From: Blasia pusilla | Lineage: Eukaryota > Marchantiophyta > Marchantiopsida > Blasiales | Direction: 5' to 3' | Assembly: GCA_050084515.1 (NCBI GenBank) | Contig: CM114271.1 | Span: forward strand, 15,748,001-15,812,000 | DNA: 64,000 bases | Part shown: piece by piece, positions 12,836 through 23,237 of the stretch | Layout of the letters: every line of letters starts with the position of its first letter | Position numbering within the stretch: the stretch's first letter is position 1 | The notes under the pieces: generated by a model | Told to the model about the DNA's origin: nothing | Database searches by the model: none | Seen by the model: only the letters and a program-made list of their open reading frames with translations | Position numbers and translations under genes: made by a program

Positions 12836-13411
12836 ACAAGGTATTAAGAATTTGGGAAATATCTAAACTTTCATGGAAAAGAAAACTCTCCTTCATAGGA
12901 CTCTTTAAAAAAATATTTGAAATCTAAGTCATAGGGCTCCAGTGGTAAGCTTGTTGAATTTGGATTGTAGATGATAGGCCGGTAAGGGATGCATGTTTTT
13001 CTTTCATTGTCCTCTTAATATTACTCGATTGTAGGAAATCCCAAATTCAAGCTGAGGCTTTTGGATCACTTAACAAAGAGGATGCTACAAAGGACTTGGT
13101 AATTTGTGAAATTTGTTCTTCTACAATAGAAGGAGTGGAGGGAGGGAAAACATCCATCTTCCTTTAAAGCAACTCTCATTATTCAATCTTAGGGAAGAAT
13201 TGTCCCTACAATTGCAAAGAAGAGGAAATGCAAGTTTGATAAGTTAAAAAGTCCTTGTAGGGCATGTGGAGTGTAGTTGCACAAAAATAAAAAGTCCATC
13301 CCTAAGATGGACATGGACGGAAAAGTCTAGGGATGTCCATTAACATGGAGTGTAAGAGGTGTGGCCCACATTTATTGCTCATAGTGGGAGGAAGGACAAG
13401 GGCGTACAAGG
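12836..13411. other. Intergenic, nothing recognised
   Basis: AT-rich sequence between the small TIR element and element B. At about 13300-13335 there is a weak copy of GGACATGGACGG-type words related to the GC-rich TIR family. No gene is supported. Confidence 0.4.
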
Positions 13412-13965
13412 TGTCATGTCTTTTAGGATAGATCCGCAAGATCTAGTAGAGCATCTTCGGAGATAGTGGAGGTCAGCCTCAAGAGGTCAAGGATGACCTA
13501 TTGAGGCCACGCGTACTGTGAGAGAGCAGGTTTCCCCTTCGTTTCGGCTCATTTGGAGCCATATAGAGAAACTTACTATTTTGGGTAAGTTTCCATTTAA
13601 AGTATAGTTGACTTTCCACTTTGGGAAGTGTCCCTTGACCCGCTACAGCAGGTCAAGAACCAAGGAGGTGACATGCGAGCATAGAGCTTGGGAGAGGGAA
13701 GGGGGTATACCTCAAGGAAAGAGAGCTTGAGAGCTCATTCTCTCTTTGTTGAACCTCTTGGCATGAGGCGGCGGAGCTATGGTCCCTTGCCTTGTGAGTG
13801 TAACCCAAGCCTCTCATTAGGAGAGTGAGTTTGGTTTGACATTGAGAGAGACATGTGAGAGTGCACACATTTGAGAGCTATGCTGTTGAGAGAGATTGGA
13901 TCCTATTTTACAAAGAGAGAATGAGCTCTCAAGCCCTCTCTCTTGGAGGTATACTCCCTTGATTT
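13412..13965 (+). repeat. 5' terminal repeat (A1) of element B with extended inverted arms
   Basis: It starts TGTCATGTCTTTTAGGATAG at 13412. Inverted arms of about 50 bp (13700-13749 and 13910-13960, with the 16-bp core CTCATTCTCTCTTTGT / ACAAAGAGAGAATGAG) enclose a 160-bp spacer. The tail module ending in GCACGACA does not follow. Instead the sequence passes straight into leader sequence shared with element A (GAGTGAGTGAGAGAGCTTCA). No primer-binding site complementary to a common initiator tRNA is obvious. Confidence 0.75.
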
Positions 13966-15886
13966 ACAAAGAAGGATGAGTGAGTGAGAGAGCTTCATGG
14001 GAGAGCTCGCTGGTCACTTGATGTTTTTGCAGGTTGGGATCGTATTTCTTGTTCAGCGGTTCATGGGAGTGCTCATCGGAGCAAGAGCCGCTTACTTTTG
14101 ATGTTTCCTTTGCCGATTTTTCGTGTGGAAGAGACGCGCGGAAGCGCAGCCCAATTTTTTTTATAGGGATTGAGTATGGGGGCAGGTTTCCCCATGGTGG
14201 TGCTCTCGATAGCATCATATAGATTTCTGATTTGTATTTTCAGAGGTTTTACATTTTTGTTGGGAGAAATCAGCGCGGACGTGCTCCCAAATTTTGCGTA
14301 GGAAAAAAAGACATTAGGCTGCACGACAGTCCCGTCAATTTTTGGTGAAAAATAAAATGGAGAAACCAATTTGACAAGGTTGTAGATCAGGAAGTGGTGT
14401 AGGATGCTGAAAAAACAGTGCACAATTTGAAGATTGGAGCATAGAGTTATGATCATTTTTGTTGGGCTGCCATAGTCACCGTTCCAAGATATGAGTGAAA
14501 TTTCAAAAATTTTGGGTAGAAATTCTTTCTTGAGAGGTAGAAAAAAAAATCAGTTTATTGGGTGGATAGGACAATTGAATTCAGCTATTTGGAGGTAGGA
14601 TGAGTAGATCCCATTTTTGGGGGCTGTTGACCCTCAATCTTAGGAGGCATTTGTGATAAGGCATTCAATTTGTAGACCGGTCAGGAAGGAGGTTGCCAAG
14701 TAAGGAAAGATAGTGGGGATCCAATTTTCCCCAGGGGTTATTCTAGTTAAAAAAATTAAAATAAAAAAATTGGCGCGGGACAACTTCTGTCCTACCATGT
14801 CCTAGCCGACTGTCCCGGAGACGCGCAAACCGGCTGTGCACTTGCTACGCCGTTGTATGCTGTGTGGTCCGTCGACACTTCAAGGCCGCTACTTGGTTGT
14901 CGGACTTCCTAGTGCAGAAAAAATTCTGAGCCGCCGTGCAACTGTGCATTGCTCTGTCCGACCCTATGTTACTGCTACCTCTAGAGCCAAGCGTCTAAAT
15001 CTCTATCCCAGACTGCCGCGGCTATCTATGTTTGTGGCCGACCGTTCCGTCCGCTTTGTTATGCCGTGATTTGTAGCCGCTCAAGGACGATCGAGTACCG
15101 TGCCGTGACGTCTATAGCCACAACGTGCCTCCGCTTGTGCCCGCACCGCACCGTCTCGATCACCGAGCCGCACCATCACTAGAGAGCACAATGTGTATTG
15201 CTGTTGAGGAGGGTATACTACTGAGAGCTGCACCCTATTATCGAGTGCCGTGTTGTTTGTAGCCGTTCCGTGCCGCGAGTGCCACACCATACGGTTGGAC
15301 CCGCACCGCACATGGAGGAGATTTGAGTATCGTCAATACCAGAGGAGTACACAACTTGCTCCTTAGAGGAGTTGTCTTCACAACCGAGTTGAGGTCGAGG
15401 TTTTTCAATTGCTGAGGCGTAACATCGACACTTGTTGTCGGGTTACCCATTTAGGTCTTTTGCCTTGCATGTGTTAGGGATTTCCAGGTATTGGGCAATT
15501 ATTTGGGATGTTGGGTTTCGTGTTGATGTTAAGAGCATCATTGATGTATGGGTTAGGGGACATAGACCTATGTGGGATGTCTAGAGCTCAGGGTGTGTCT
15601 TATCGATGAGATGATAGGACAGTAGACGATTTGCTACACCACGCCGCTTGTTGCCGCACAACACACGTCTTAGTGAGAGAGTGTGGATTTAGTGTCGTCT
15701 GTTTAGTTGAGTGATTACTTGTGAGGTCGAGAGTAATCGTGTGAGGGGGGCACAAGGATCATCACGGCGTCCTTTTGGGACTTTGAGCGGCGAGGTGGTG
15801 GACCTGAGAGTAGCTCTAGAGGGTTGATCCGGATTGGTGCAAGGTTTTGAGAGTCTCCATGTGAGAGACCACCTCGATCTCTTTCT
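13966..15886 (+). other. Untranslated leader of element B
   Basis: Homologous to the element A leader, with the shared blocks GGGAGTGCTC and TTTTCGTGTGGAAGAG soon after the terminal repeat. The middle (about 14830-15310) has many Cys/Arg-type codons, but the open stretches are short and differ from those in A. I regard it as non-coding. It ends at the gag start region near 15887. Confidence 0.5.
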
Positions 15887-17215
15887 GTGTCGTCTTCAAA
15901 CAAGGGGGAGAGTATAGAGGAGTGTGCTAATGATCCACCTTATACATTGAGTGGTCCTAAGAGTTGGGCGTACGAGATGGACGACCGAGATAGAGGACCT
16001 GGTAGGTTTTTGGATGCTATAGGCACTACAGAGCTACACGACTTCATCGTGGAGTTTAGGAGTTGGTATGACTCACAACGGGCTAGGAACTCCAGAGAGT
16101 TCAACCGGCTTACAGCATGGAACGGAATGTTCTAGCACTTAGAGGGAGCACCCATGGACGATTACCATAAGTTCTTGCAGAGATATACCCATGAGATTGA
16201 GGCCTGGAGACTCTACTATGACCCACACTATGTGTCATGGACTGAGACGTTTCCCGATGAGGAGGAGGAGTCAAGAGAGGCTTCTTCCTCTTTCGTGAGT
16301 GATGTGGTAGGAGGGATGACTCGCACTAGAGCAGTTGCACCGTCTAGTCAGGTCCGTCCCAAGTTCAACCCCGTGGTTGAGTTCTTTGCGGAGTTGAGGA
16401 CGGGCTACCAAGGGTACGGACGGAGAAGTTGCGGAGCATCCACGACTTCCAGAGGCACCCAGGTGAGAGTTTGCATAAGGCCTATACCCGCTTGCACAGG
16501 TTGATTAATGTCACTTAGGAGGCGATAGAGGCTCAGACTATCCAGTCATGATACGCGATGCTAGACTAGACCCTGCGGACACGGGTGAGGGAGGGGGTGC
16601 TTCTTATGAACACCTCCCCTATGTTGAGAGGTGTTTTAGGACCGCCAAGAACATTGAGCGGAACATGGCGGAGGAGACCGTAGCCACCATGGGTTTAAGG
16701 CTAGAGCAATCACGATTGCCTGCACCACGAGTGCATCAACGTGGATTCCGAGATAGGTATGAGGCACCACAAGCTTAGGGAGGATATCGGGAGACCCTGC
16801 CATAGAGACGTGCTCCTTCATATGCGGCTCAGCAGCAGCCCCCTATGATTATTTGTTGGTCATGTGGTGAAGCCCATCATCAACGCGATTGCACTCGTCA
16901 GGGTCATGGACGCGTGCCTCTCCACGGAGGAGGAGATGATGCTACACCAAGAGGTTATCAGTGTGACTATTGTCAAAGGTACACTTACACATGCGTTAGG
17001 TGTTTCAGATTGCACCTTGATTTTCGTCCGGACCGAGAGCCAGAGAGCACACTAGAGCGAGTTGCAGGTCCGGGTGGGCCTAGAGGTGGTGCATCAGAAG
17101 GCCCCGTTGGGTGACGAGGAGTTGGATTCGCCCAAGGGGGTGGTGGAGTTTCCCGTGGAGGAGGTAGAGTCCCACCACCTAGACACGTCGAGGGAAACGC
17201 CGGACGTGAGGCTTG
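15887..17215 (+). pseudogene. Degenerate gag of element B
   Basis: The N-terminal part (15887-16135) has WAYEMDDRDRG and ELHDFIVEFRSWYDSQ, matching copies A and C. It continues after a TAG with DDYHKFLQRYTHEIEAW (16154 on). A middle part near 16620-16710 has RTAKNIERNMAEETVATMG. The nucleocapsid part shows a CWSCGEAHHQRDC knuckle near 16852 and a second CDYCQRY knuckle near 16968 whose His and spacing residues are mutated. Gag packages element RNA. Several stops and frameshifts make this copy non-functional. Confidence 0.8.
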
Positions 17216-18640
17216 GATAGCTGCTCAGATACAGCAACTACAATAGTAGATTGCAACTATGGCATTGAGGTTACCCGATGCCGGATCCGTGGCATCGACG
17301 TCTTATGGAGCTACCAGAGATATGGAGGATCTTGGTTGGATGTGGGGGGTTGCCCAAATATAATTCATCATAGTTGTTACACGTGGAGCAGTCGTAGAGT
17401 TGGATCCACACCAAGGAGGAGCCAGGAAATAGATCAGGCTTTCTCAATCCTTCACGTTGTCTGAGGCGATGAGAACCCCATCGATGGGTCCTGATCAGAG
17501 TTCCCAGAGAGTGGGTGATGTTGTTGGTGTGCAAGCACGAAGGGCGATGGGAGAAGCAAGTGCGACGACTCCTATTGTTGATGCTAAGGAGGAGCATGTG
17601 TCGAGCACGTTGTTGGGGGCGGCCATTGTTGTGTACCGCGCTCCTTTATTTTCTGCTTCCGATGTTATGACTTTGGGAGGTACGTCCGCTGAGGTTTTTT
17701 GGCTGGCCGCTATGCTTTGTGAGCGTGGAGTTGGAGTTCTTGCATCACGTTTAGAGGTGATTGCAGAGGAGGTGATGGATCTGCCCTTGGAGCTGATGTT
17801 TGGGCCATCCACGTCAGATTCATGGTAGGCTGCAGCTGCTAGGATGGCGGAGATGCCCACTAGACCCGCGATAGAGCGTGCCATGGCTTCTCCTGGTGTT
17901 GTTTTGCTGGATAACTGGGGGAGGAGGTCTTCCATATGGTGAGTCCATGAGGTAGAGCTTTTAGTCCGCAGCGCGTCTTGTTGGATTCAGGAGCACAATC
18001 CCTGATGTTGGGGAAAGCGACATCAAGAGGTTTGGGCCTGATAAGAGGCAATGTGGAGCGTTGTCCATTCCAGATACAAACATCCTTGGGTGGACTGAGT
18101 ACCACACAGTATATTACCCGACAGGAGATTGTGGTGAGGATTCGCCTAGGACATCCTATAGATGAGTCCGTGGTGCGAGCGAAGGCGATAGTGATTGATG
18201 GAGAGTCCTACGACGTCTTGGTTGGTAGAGCTGTGTTGTACCCAATGGAGTTTTCCCTGGATTATTGGGAGGAGTCAGCGTCCTACAGAAAAGGATGGCA
18301 TTCAAGTGATGGGCAACTTAGCTCATTACCCGATTGATTCCCAAGTGCACTGATCGAGCACCGGCCAGGAGAGATGGCGACCTTAGTAGCATTTAGCAAC
18401 GCCATCACTTGGCCTAGTGATTTGATTGAGGGACACGTCCATGTAGAGGACACTCCTGTTCCTGAAATTTCTATGGAGAGGAGTGTCATGGTAGCCCCAT
18501 CAGTCCATGGAGGAGATATGCCGCTTTGGGGCTCGATTGAGGAGTTTCGACACTTAGCCATTGACCATGTGGAGACCGCATGGAGGGAGACGTTTACACC
18601 AGAGCGTGACGGGTCAGAGGAACCCAAGGTAGCCGAGAGT
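17216..18640 (+). pseudogene. Gag-pol linker and aspartic protease of element B
   Basis: A conserved linker at 17457-17828 includes LGGTSAEVFWLAAMLCERG, seen again in A and C. The retroviral-type protease follows: LLDSGAQSLMLG near 17982-18010 has the catalytic DSGA. Its flap and C-terminal part continue to 18337 with DVLVGRAVLYPMEF. The family cleaves the gag-pol polyprotein. A TGA at 18335 and earlier stops interrupt it. The interval 18374-18640 is still in frame and is conserved in copy C (MTPLDTTPIVW), so it probably belongs to the N-terminal part of the methyltransferase module. Confidence 0.8.
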
Positions 18641-19650
18641 GCTATGATGACCCCTTTGGACACCACCCCAATTGTATGGTGCATCCTAGAGGAGGATATT
18701 CGGGTGTTGAATCTCTTTGGAGGGATCATCACTGGGTTAGCTATTTTTTTGCAGGCAGAAGTACGCGTGCAGCAGTACCTATATGTGGAGATTGATGATG
18801 TTGCGAGGCACACTTCACTTCACCATGTGGCACAGTTATGCCTCCGTTTTCCCAACTTGTTGTCTGCGCCCCCTGTCCAGGGATACTAGAGTTTCCTACC
18901 GAGGGATATTTTATTGTGGGGGGCGCAGTACTTGGAGCGGGTAGAAACCATAGACTTGGTCATTGCTGATTGGCCATGTCAAGGCCACTCGAATGCTAGA
19001 TGGAGTAGCAGATTAGTTGACTCGCGGTCCTTGTTGTTATGGGGGATGATGCGGATCTTGCGATATTCATAGGAGCATTAGTCTCGTTCTCCAGCATACA
19101 TTCTAGAGAATGTGTCGCTTTTGGGCGATTCGAGGTCCCGCGTGGTGACGAGTGCACATCAGGTGCGTGCATGGATAGGCCCGGAAGTGTTGTTGGATGC
19201 GGCAAGTATAGGTTCACGAGCACATTGCCCGCGTCTTTGGTGGACCAACTTGGTGCCACATGAGGTTTTGCGAAGGGCGCATGCGAGAGTGGAGCGTCCC
19301 TTCCATTTGTTGGTGGATTCTATTGTGGATGCACATCGTCGATCACACACAGTGAGGTACGATGATCAACCGCCATTGGCTATGGTCAATAGGATTGGCA
19401 TGCCGCGAGCAGACTTTCCCACATTGGTGAGTTTTCCCGCTTCCTATGCATTCAAGAAGGCCGCGCCAGGCTTGGTTTGGGATGACTAGGTGCAGCGGTT
19501 GGTAGAACCCAACACTGATAAGGGAGAGCGAGTGATGGGATTCCCCACAGGAGTGACGGCAATATCATCACTATCAGAGGCATCACAACGTCATGTCTTT
19601 GGTCACGCAATGGACCTGAACTTCTTGACATGGATTTTCAGCTTAGGAGT
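18641..19650 (+). pseudogene. Cytosine-5 DNA methyltransferase domain inside element B pol (Dnmt3-like)
   Basis: All diagnostic blocks lie in one frame and in standard order. Motif I is VLNLFGG at 18704-18724 (SAM binding; copy C has VLDLFGG, so the Asp is changed to Asn here). Motif II is YLYVEID at 18776-18796. Motif IV is WPCQGHS at 18971-18991 and includes the nucleophile Cys. Motif VI is YILENV at 19097-19114 with the catalytic Glu. Motif VIII-like RLWWTNL is at 19232-19252. A C-terminal MGFPTG is at 19535-19552, followed by a helix QRHVFGHAMDLNFLTWI. The last block and the AHxPRLWWTN segment resemble Dnmt3 catalytic domains more than CMT or MET1, which is inference by eye. TAG stops at 18887, 19070, 19079 and 19487 kill this copy. 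It sits between protease and RT. Confidence 0.85.
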
Positions 19651-19939
19651 AGTTGAGAAATGTCGTTTGAGGTTGCAACAGATTACAGCTGTTGCGTTTG
19701 TGAGCCCCATGCCTACCAAGATGGTTGAGGAAGTGGCTAGGGATGAGACGCGAGGAGATCGACACACCAAGGATGATTGGGAGAGACACCCTTGGACTTC
19801 TTGGGATTTTTTGCAGGTAGGCCAGGAGATGGTAGCCACAACATTGAGCGTGGTTCCGAGTACTGCATATAAAGATGAGATTTTGCAGTTAGCTGCAGGA
19901 GAGCAGTCGAGTTCTGTTTCCCGAGACAGGGTTGCACCA

Positions 19940-21400
19940 TAGCAGCCACCTATACCCGCGCCCGAGAGTCCTACCTTAGTCACAATGGAGACTTGGGAGC
20001 GAGACATGGGCTCTAAGTTGACAGGAGGAGAGCGGCGCCAAATACATCAATTCCTAAGGAGTTATAGGAGTTGTTTTTCATTTAGCATGCAAGAATGGGG
20101 TAAGCTGAAGGGTCTAGGGATCCGCATTGAGTTGTCGAGTGACACGCTGATCTTCCGACGATCCTACAGGTACAACGACATGGAGAAGGCTCTGATTCAG
20201 AGTAGGAGCCAAGACTTGGTTGGAGCAAGACTAGTGGAGATGTCGCATGGAGAGTATGCATCTGCCACTGTCATGCCCGCCAAGAAGGATGTGCATGGAA
20301 ACTGGACAGATAGGCGGATGTGTGGAGATTACAGACCTATTAATCGGTAGACAAAGTCCGATAGGTATGCCATGCTCACCCCTTAGGAGATCTTTGATGC
20401 CATTGGGTATGCAAAGGTCTTCAATTCATTGGATTTGCGAGCCAGATACCATCAGCTTCTTATTAGATTGGAGGACATGCAGAAGAGGGTATTTTGGGGC
20501 ATCGATTCTCATGAGAAGGATTATTTGTACCAATGACGGTTCTTACCATTCAGGTTAAAGAACATCCTGGTTGAGTTTCAGAGGGTTATGGATAGGATCT
20601 TGGCAGGTTTGGATTTTGCTAGGTGTTATATTGATGACATCGTAGTCTTTAGCGCCACGGTTCAGGAGCATGAGCGACATCTAGAGGAGGTGTTCCGATG
20701 ATTGCAGTGACATGGGCTAAAGCTACATTCAAGAAAGTGCAAATTCTTCTACAACCAGATTGAGAACTTGGGTCATACGATATACCTAGAGGGCCTTGGG
20801 TGCAGGAGACAAAGGTAGAGGCTATTTCACGCATTCCACGCCCTACAGATGTGAGTATAGTTCGTGCATTCATGGGATTGGCGAACTTCTATAGACGGTG
20901 CGTCAAGGATTTCAGTTTGATTTCGAAGCCGCTAACCTTGTTGACCAAGGTGGATCAAGAGTGGCACTGGGGGGATGAGGAGGAGAGAGCATTTCAGCTG
21001 CTCAAGGATAAATTGACGTCCGCGCCCATATTGAAGAGACCGATCAGGGGGGATCCTTTCTAGTTGCATATTTATTGGAGCATGTAGGGCTTGGAGTTGT
21101 GCTCCTCCAAGATGATGATGATGGTAGAGAGCTCGTGGTGGAGTCACTTGAACAACGCTGTAGAGGCAAAGTATGGCTCGTATGAGGGTGAGTGCTTGGC
21201 TGCCATGTGGGCTGTCGTACATTTAAGGTGTTATTTATTCGGAGTCCCCTTGACCATCATTACTGATCATCAGCCATTTAAGTGGTTGATGGAGTCCGAC
21301 AAGCTTACAGGGAAGCTTGCGAGGTGGGCTCTTTTATTGCAAGAGTATAACTTCCAGGTGGTGCAAGACCTGGGATGCTCAACCAGGATCTAGATGGTTT
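19940..21400 (+). pseudogene. Reverse transcriptase and RNase H of element B
   Basis: The RT fingers include MPAKKDVHGNWTDRRMCGDY at about 20271-20330. The palm has the catalytic CYIDDI (YIDD at 20627-20638). The connection is recognisable from RPTDVSIVRAFMGLANFYRR (frame shifted after about 20780). RNase H shows EAKYGSYEGECLAAMWAV and ITDHQPFKWLM near 21160-21290. This is the Ty3/gypsy type (single RT-RH unit before integrase). Stops include TAG at 20348 and 20384 and TGA at 20534. It would copy element RNA into cDNA in cytoplasmic particles. Non-functional here. Confidence 0.92.
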
Positions 21401-21445
21401 GAGCCGTAAGCCATGCCTGAGTGAGCGAGATGCAAGGGTTTAGGG

Positions 21446-22330
21446 TTGATGAGGAGTTGGCATGGTGAGAGTGATGAGGATTTGGTGCTAGGATGGCACG
21501 CGTCAACCTATTTGGGTTTGTTGGCTATGGAGAGCCAAATTTCTGAGACTTCGATGGCGAGGTCTAATGGAGAGTCCTTAGATCCAGAGGCCAGTGAGGA
21601 AACGACAAGTGGCCGAGATATTCATGACGATGGAGTGGTCTTGGAGTACCTGCGTACTGGTATGCGTCGCAAGCACAATGGGTGCTAGACAACGGGATCG
21701 GATCCTAAAGCAAGCGAGACGGTTCCGGTGGGAGAGGACACATGTGTTGCGAGTTTGGGAGGATGGTAGAGTGCGTGTAGTGCCTCATCCTTTGTAGAGA
21801 GCACATTTGATGTGTCATGCCCTCGAGGAGTTGGGTCATTTTGGAGTGAAGCGGATATACAACCTGCTCCAAATACATTATTAGTGATGAGGCATGCAAA
21901 CTAACGTTCAGCAGTTTGTTGCCACGTGCATGGTGTAATCGGGTCCGAGCATCGTTCAATGCTCGACTCCACAGTTGCATCCACTTCCAATCATGGGTTT
22001 AGGTTATAGATGGAGTTTGGATTTTGCAGGACCTTTGCCTTTGATAGAGTGCCATAGTTGTTAAGTGTTGGTGATGGTCGAGCACTTCTCGAAGTGATAG
22101 AGTTCGTTGCATTGCGTGACAAAGCAAGTGAGGGAGTAGCGTATGCCTTTCTAGATTGACAGTTAAGTCATTACGGCACATCAACTCGACTGACCAATGT
22201 ACAGAGTTTCGCGGGGAGTTTCAGGCCTTGTGTGATCAGACACTAATTGACCACCGCATCACTTGGACAGATTGACGACCGTACCACTTGGACAGATTTG
22301 GCGAGATCATCCTAATTCTGACTTGTGTCT
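21446..22330 (+). pseudogene. Integrase of element B
   Basis: The zinc-binding N-terminus is degraded. The core keeps the first catalytic Asp in WSLDFAGPLPL near 22015, matching the aligned position in copy C. The second Asp region (LTNVQSFAGSFQALCDQ) and the Glu region near 22250 are mutated or deleted. The PHD-like end seen in copy C is not recognisable here, because sequence between about 22290 and 22330 appears to be lost or scrambled. Confidence 0.7.
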
Positions 22331-22470
22331 ATGACATGGATGACAAGAAGGCGACTAACGATGGGGCCACATGAGCACCCAAACTTTCTGCTCTTAGCGT
22401 CCGAGAGATGTATGTCATGGTAGGTAGGGATAGATGGCTATCTGGAGTTAGAGGGACCTAACCACCAGCT

Positions 22471-22607
22471 AGGGGGCCGATTGGAGATATTTTGGTACTT
22501 CTCGTCTCGTTGTTTGGATGCCATGAGTTAGCATGGGATCGTGCGTATTTATGTGTATGTTTGGTGACAACGATGTATATTGTATTGCGATGTGTATGCG
22601 CACGATA
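22471..22607 (+). repeat. Polypurine run and tail module (B1) at the 3' end of element B
   Basis: CCAGCTAGGGGG (run at 22471-22476) is shared with element C just before its tail. The tail here (about 22521-22607) includes CATGAGTTAGCATGGGATCG and ends GCGCACGATA. It matches the tail of the isolated repeat at 11603-11690. No TGTCRYRTC repeat start lies between the polypurine run and the tail, so only the tail follows. Confidence 0.65.
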
Positions 22608-22633
22608 ATGATTTTTAGTTCAACTTAAGTGGG

Positions 22634-22721
22634 AAGGGTGGGAATTGGATTCTTCCTAATCGAGAAGTTTTATCCCATGGAATAAAACTTCTCGATTAGG
22701 AAGAATCCAATTCCCACCCTT
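22634..22721. repeat. Perfect palindrome, two 40-bp arms with an 8-bp loop
   Basis: Arms 22634-22673 and 22682-22721 are exact reverse complements, with loop CCCATGGA (22674-22681). It lies just outside the truncated 3' end of element B. A shorter version of the same arm sequence (TTCTTCCTAAT / ATTAGGAAGAA) recurs around 22963-22987. A perfect hairpin implies recent formation or selection. Confidence 0.95.
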
Positions 22722-22750
22722 ATAACTTATAAGCAGGAAAAGCATAACTT

Positions 22751-23237
22751 ATGCTATGTGAAATTAAGGAATATCGTGATCTTATAGCGGGTACTTATAT
22801 GGTCAAGCTTTGGCACCATGCACCTTGCCCATGCATCTCAAGAGAAAAATTAGGAAGAAGAAATTTTTGGTATTGTGAAGGGTCTTTAGATCAGGGGCGA
22901 CGAACAATCTACTCCATAAATCATAAATTTCTCGGAAGGCTTAACTTAAGGATTCTTCCTAATTCTTCTCGATTAGGAAGAATCCAATTGCTTATAAGTT
23001 ATAAGATCACGATATTCCTTAATTTCACATAGCATAACTTATGCTATGTGAAATTAAGGAATATCGTGATCTTATAGCGGGTACTTGTATGGTCAAGCTT
23101 TGGCACCATGCACCTTGCCCATGCATCTCAAGAGAAAAATTAGGAAGAAGAAATTTTTGGTATTGTGAAGGGTCTTTAGATCAGGGGCGACGAACAATCT
23201 ATTCCATAAATCATAAATTTCTCGGAAGGCTTATCAT
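22751..23237. repeat. Near-identical direct repeat (about 197 bp, copies at 22751 and 23041) with inverted spacer
   Basis: The copies starting at 22751 and 23041 appear to differ at only two positions (ACTTATATGG/ACTTGTATGG and CTACTCC/CTATTCC). The spacer (about 22945-23040) contains an inverted copy of the repeat start: AAGATCACGATATTCC complements GGAATATCGTGATCTT. The same 64-residue open stretch (MLCEIKEYRDLIAG...) is kept in both, but I recognise no protein. A foldback or composite non-autonomous element is likely. Confidence 0.8.

Larger units (their letters stand above)
13412..22607 (+). mobile_element. Element B: degenerate Ty3/gypsy retrotransposon carrying a DNA methyltransferase domain
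   Basis: Order on the plus strand is: 5' terminal repeat (13412 to about 13965), leader, gag (15887-17215), protease (about 17970-18337), cytosine methyltransferase (about 18640-19650), RT with YIDD (20627-20638), RNase H (to 21393), integrase (about 21700-22300), a polypurine run at 22471-22476 and a tail module ending at 22607. Protease, methyltransferase and RT share one reading frame from 17978 to about 20780, with no frameshift. Only stops break it: TGA at 18335, TAG at 18887, 19070, 19079, 19487, 19940, 20348 and 20384, TGA at 20534, 20699 and 20708. The ancestor therefore made one pol polyprotein with the methyltransferase inside. The 3' end is truncated: only the tail follows the polypurine run. 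Confidence 0.9.

Noticed and set aside
18283-18813. Minus-strand open stretch of 176 codons over element B
   Set aside because: Antisense shadow of the methyltransferase frame, which has recognisable motifs on the plus strand.
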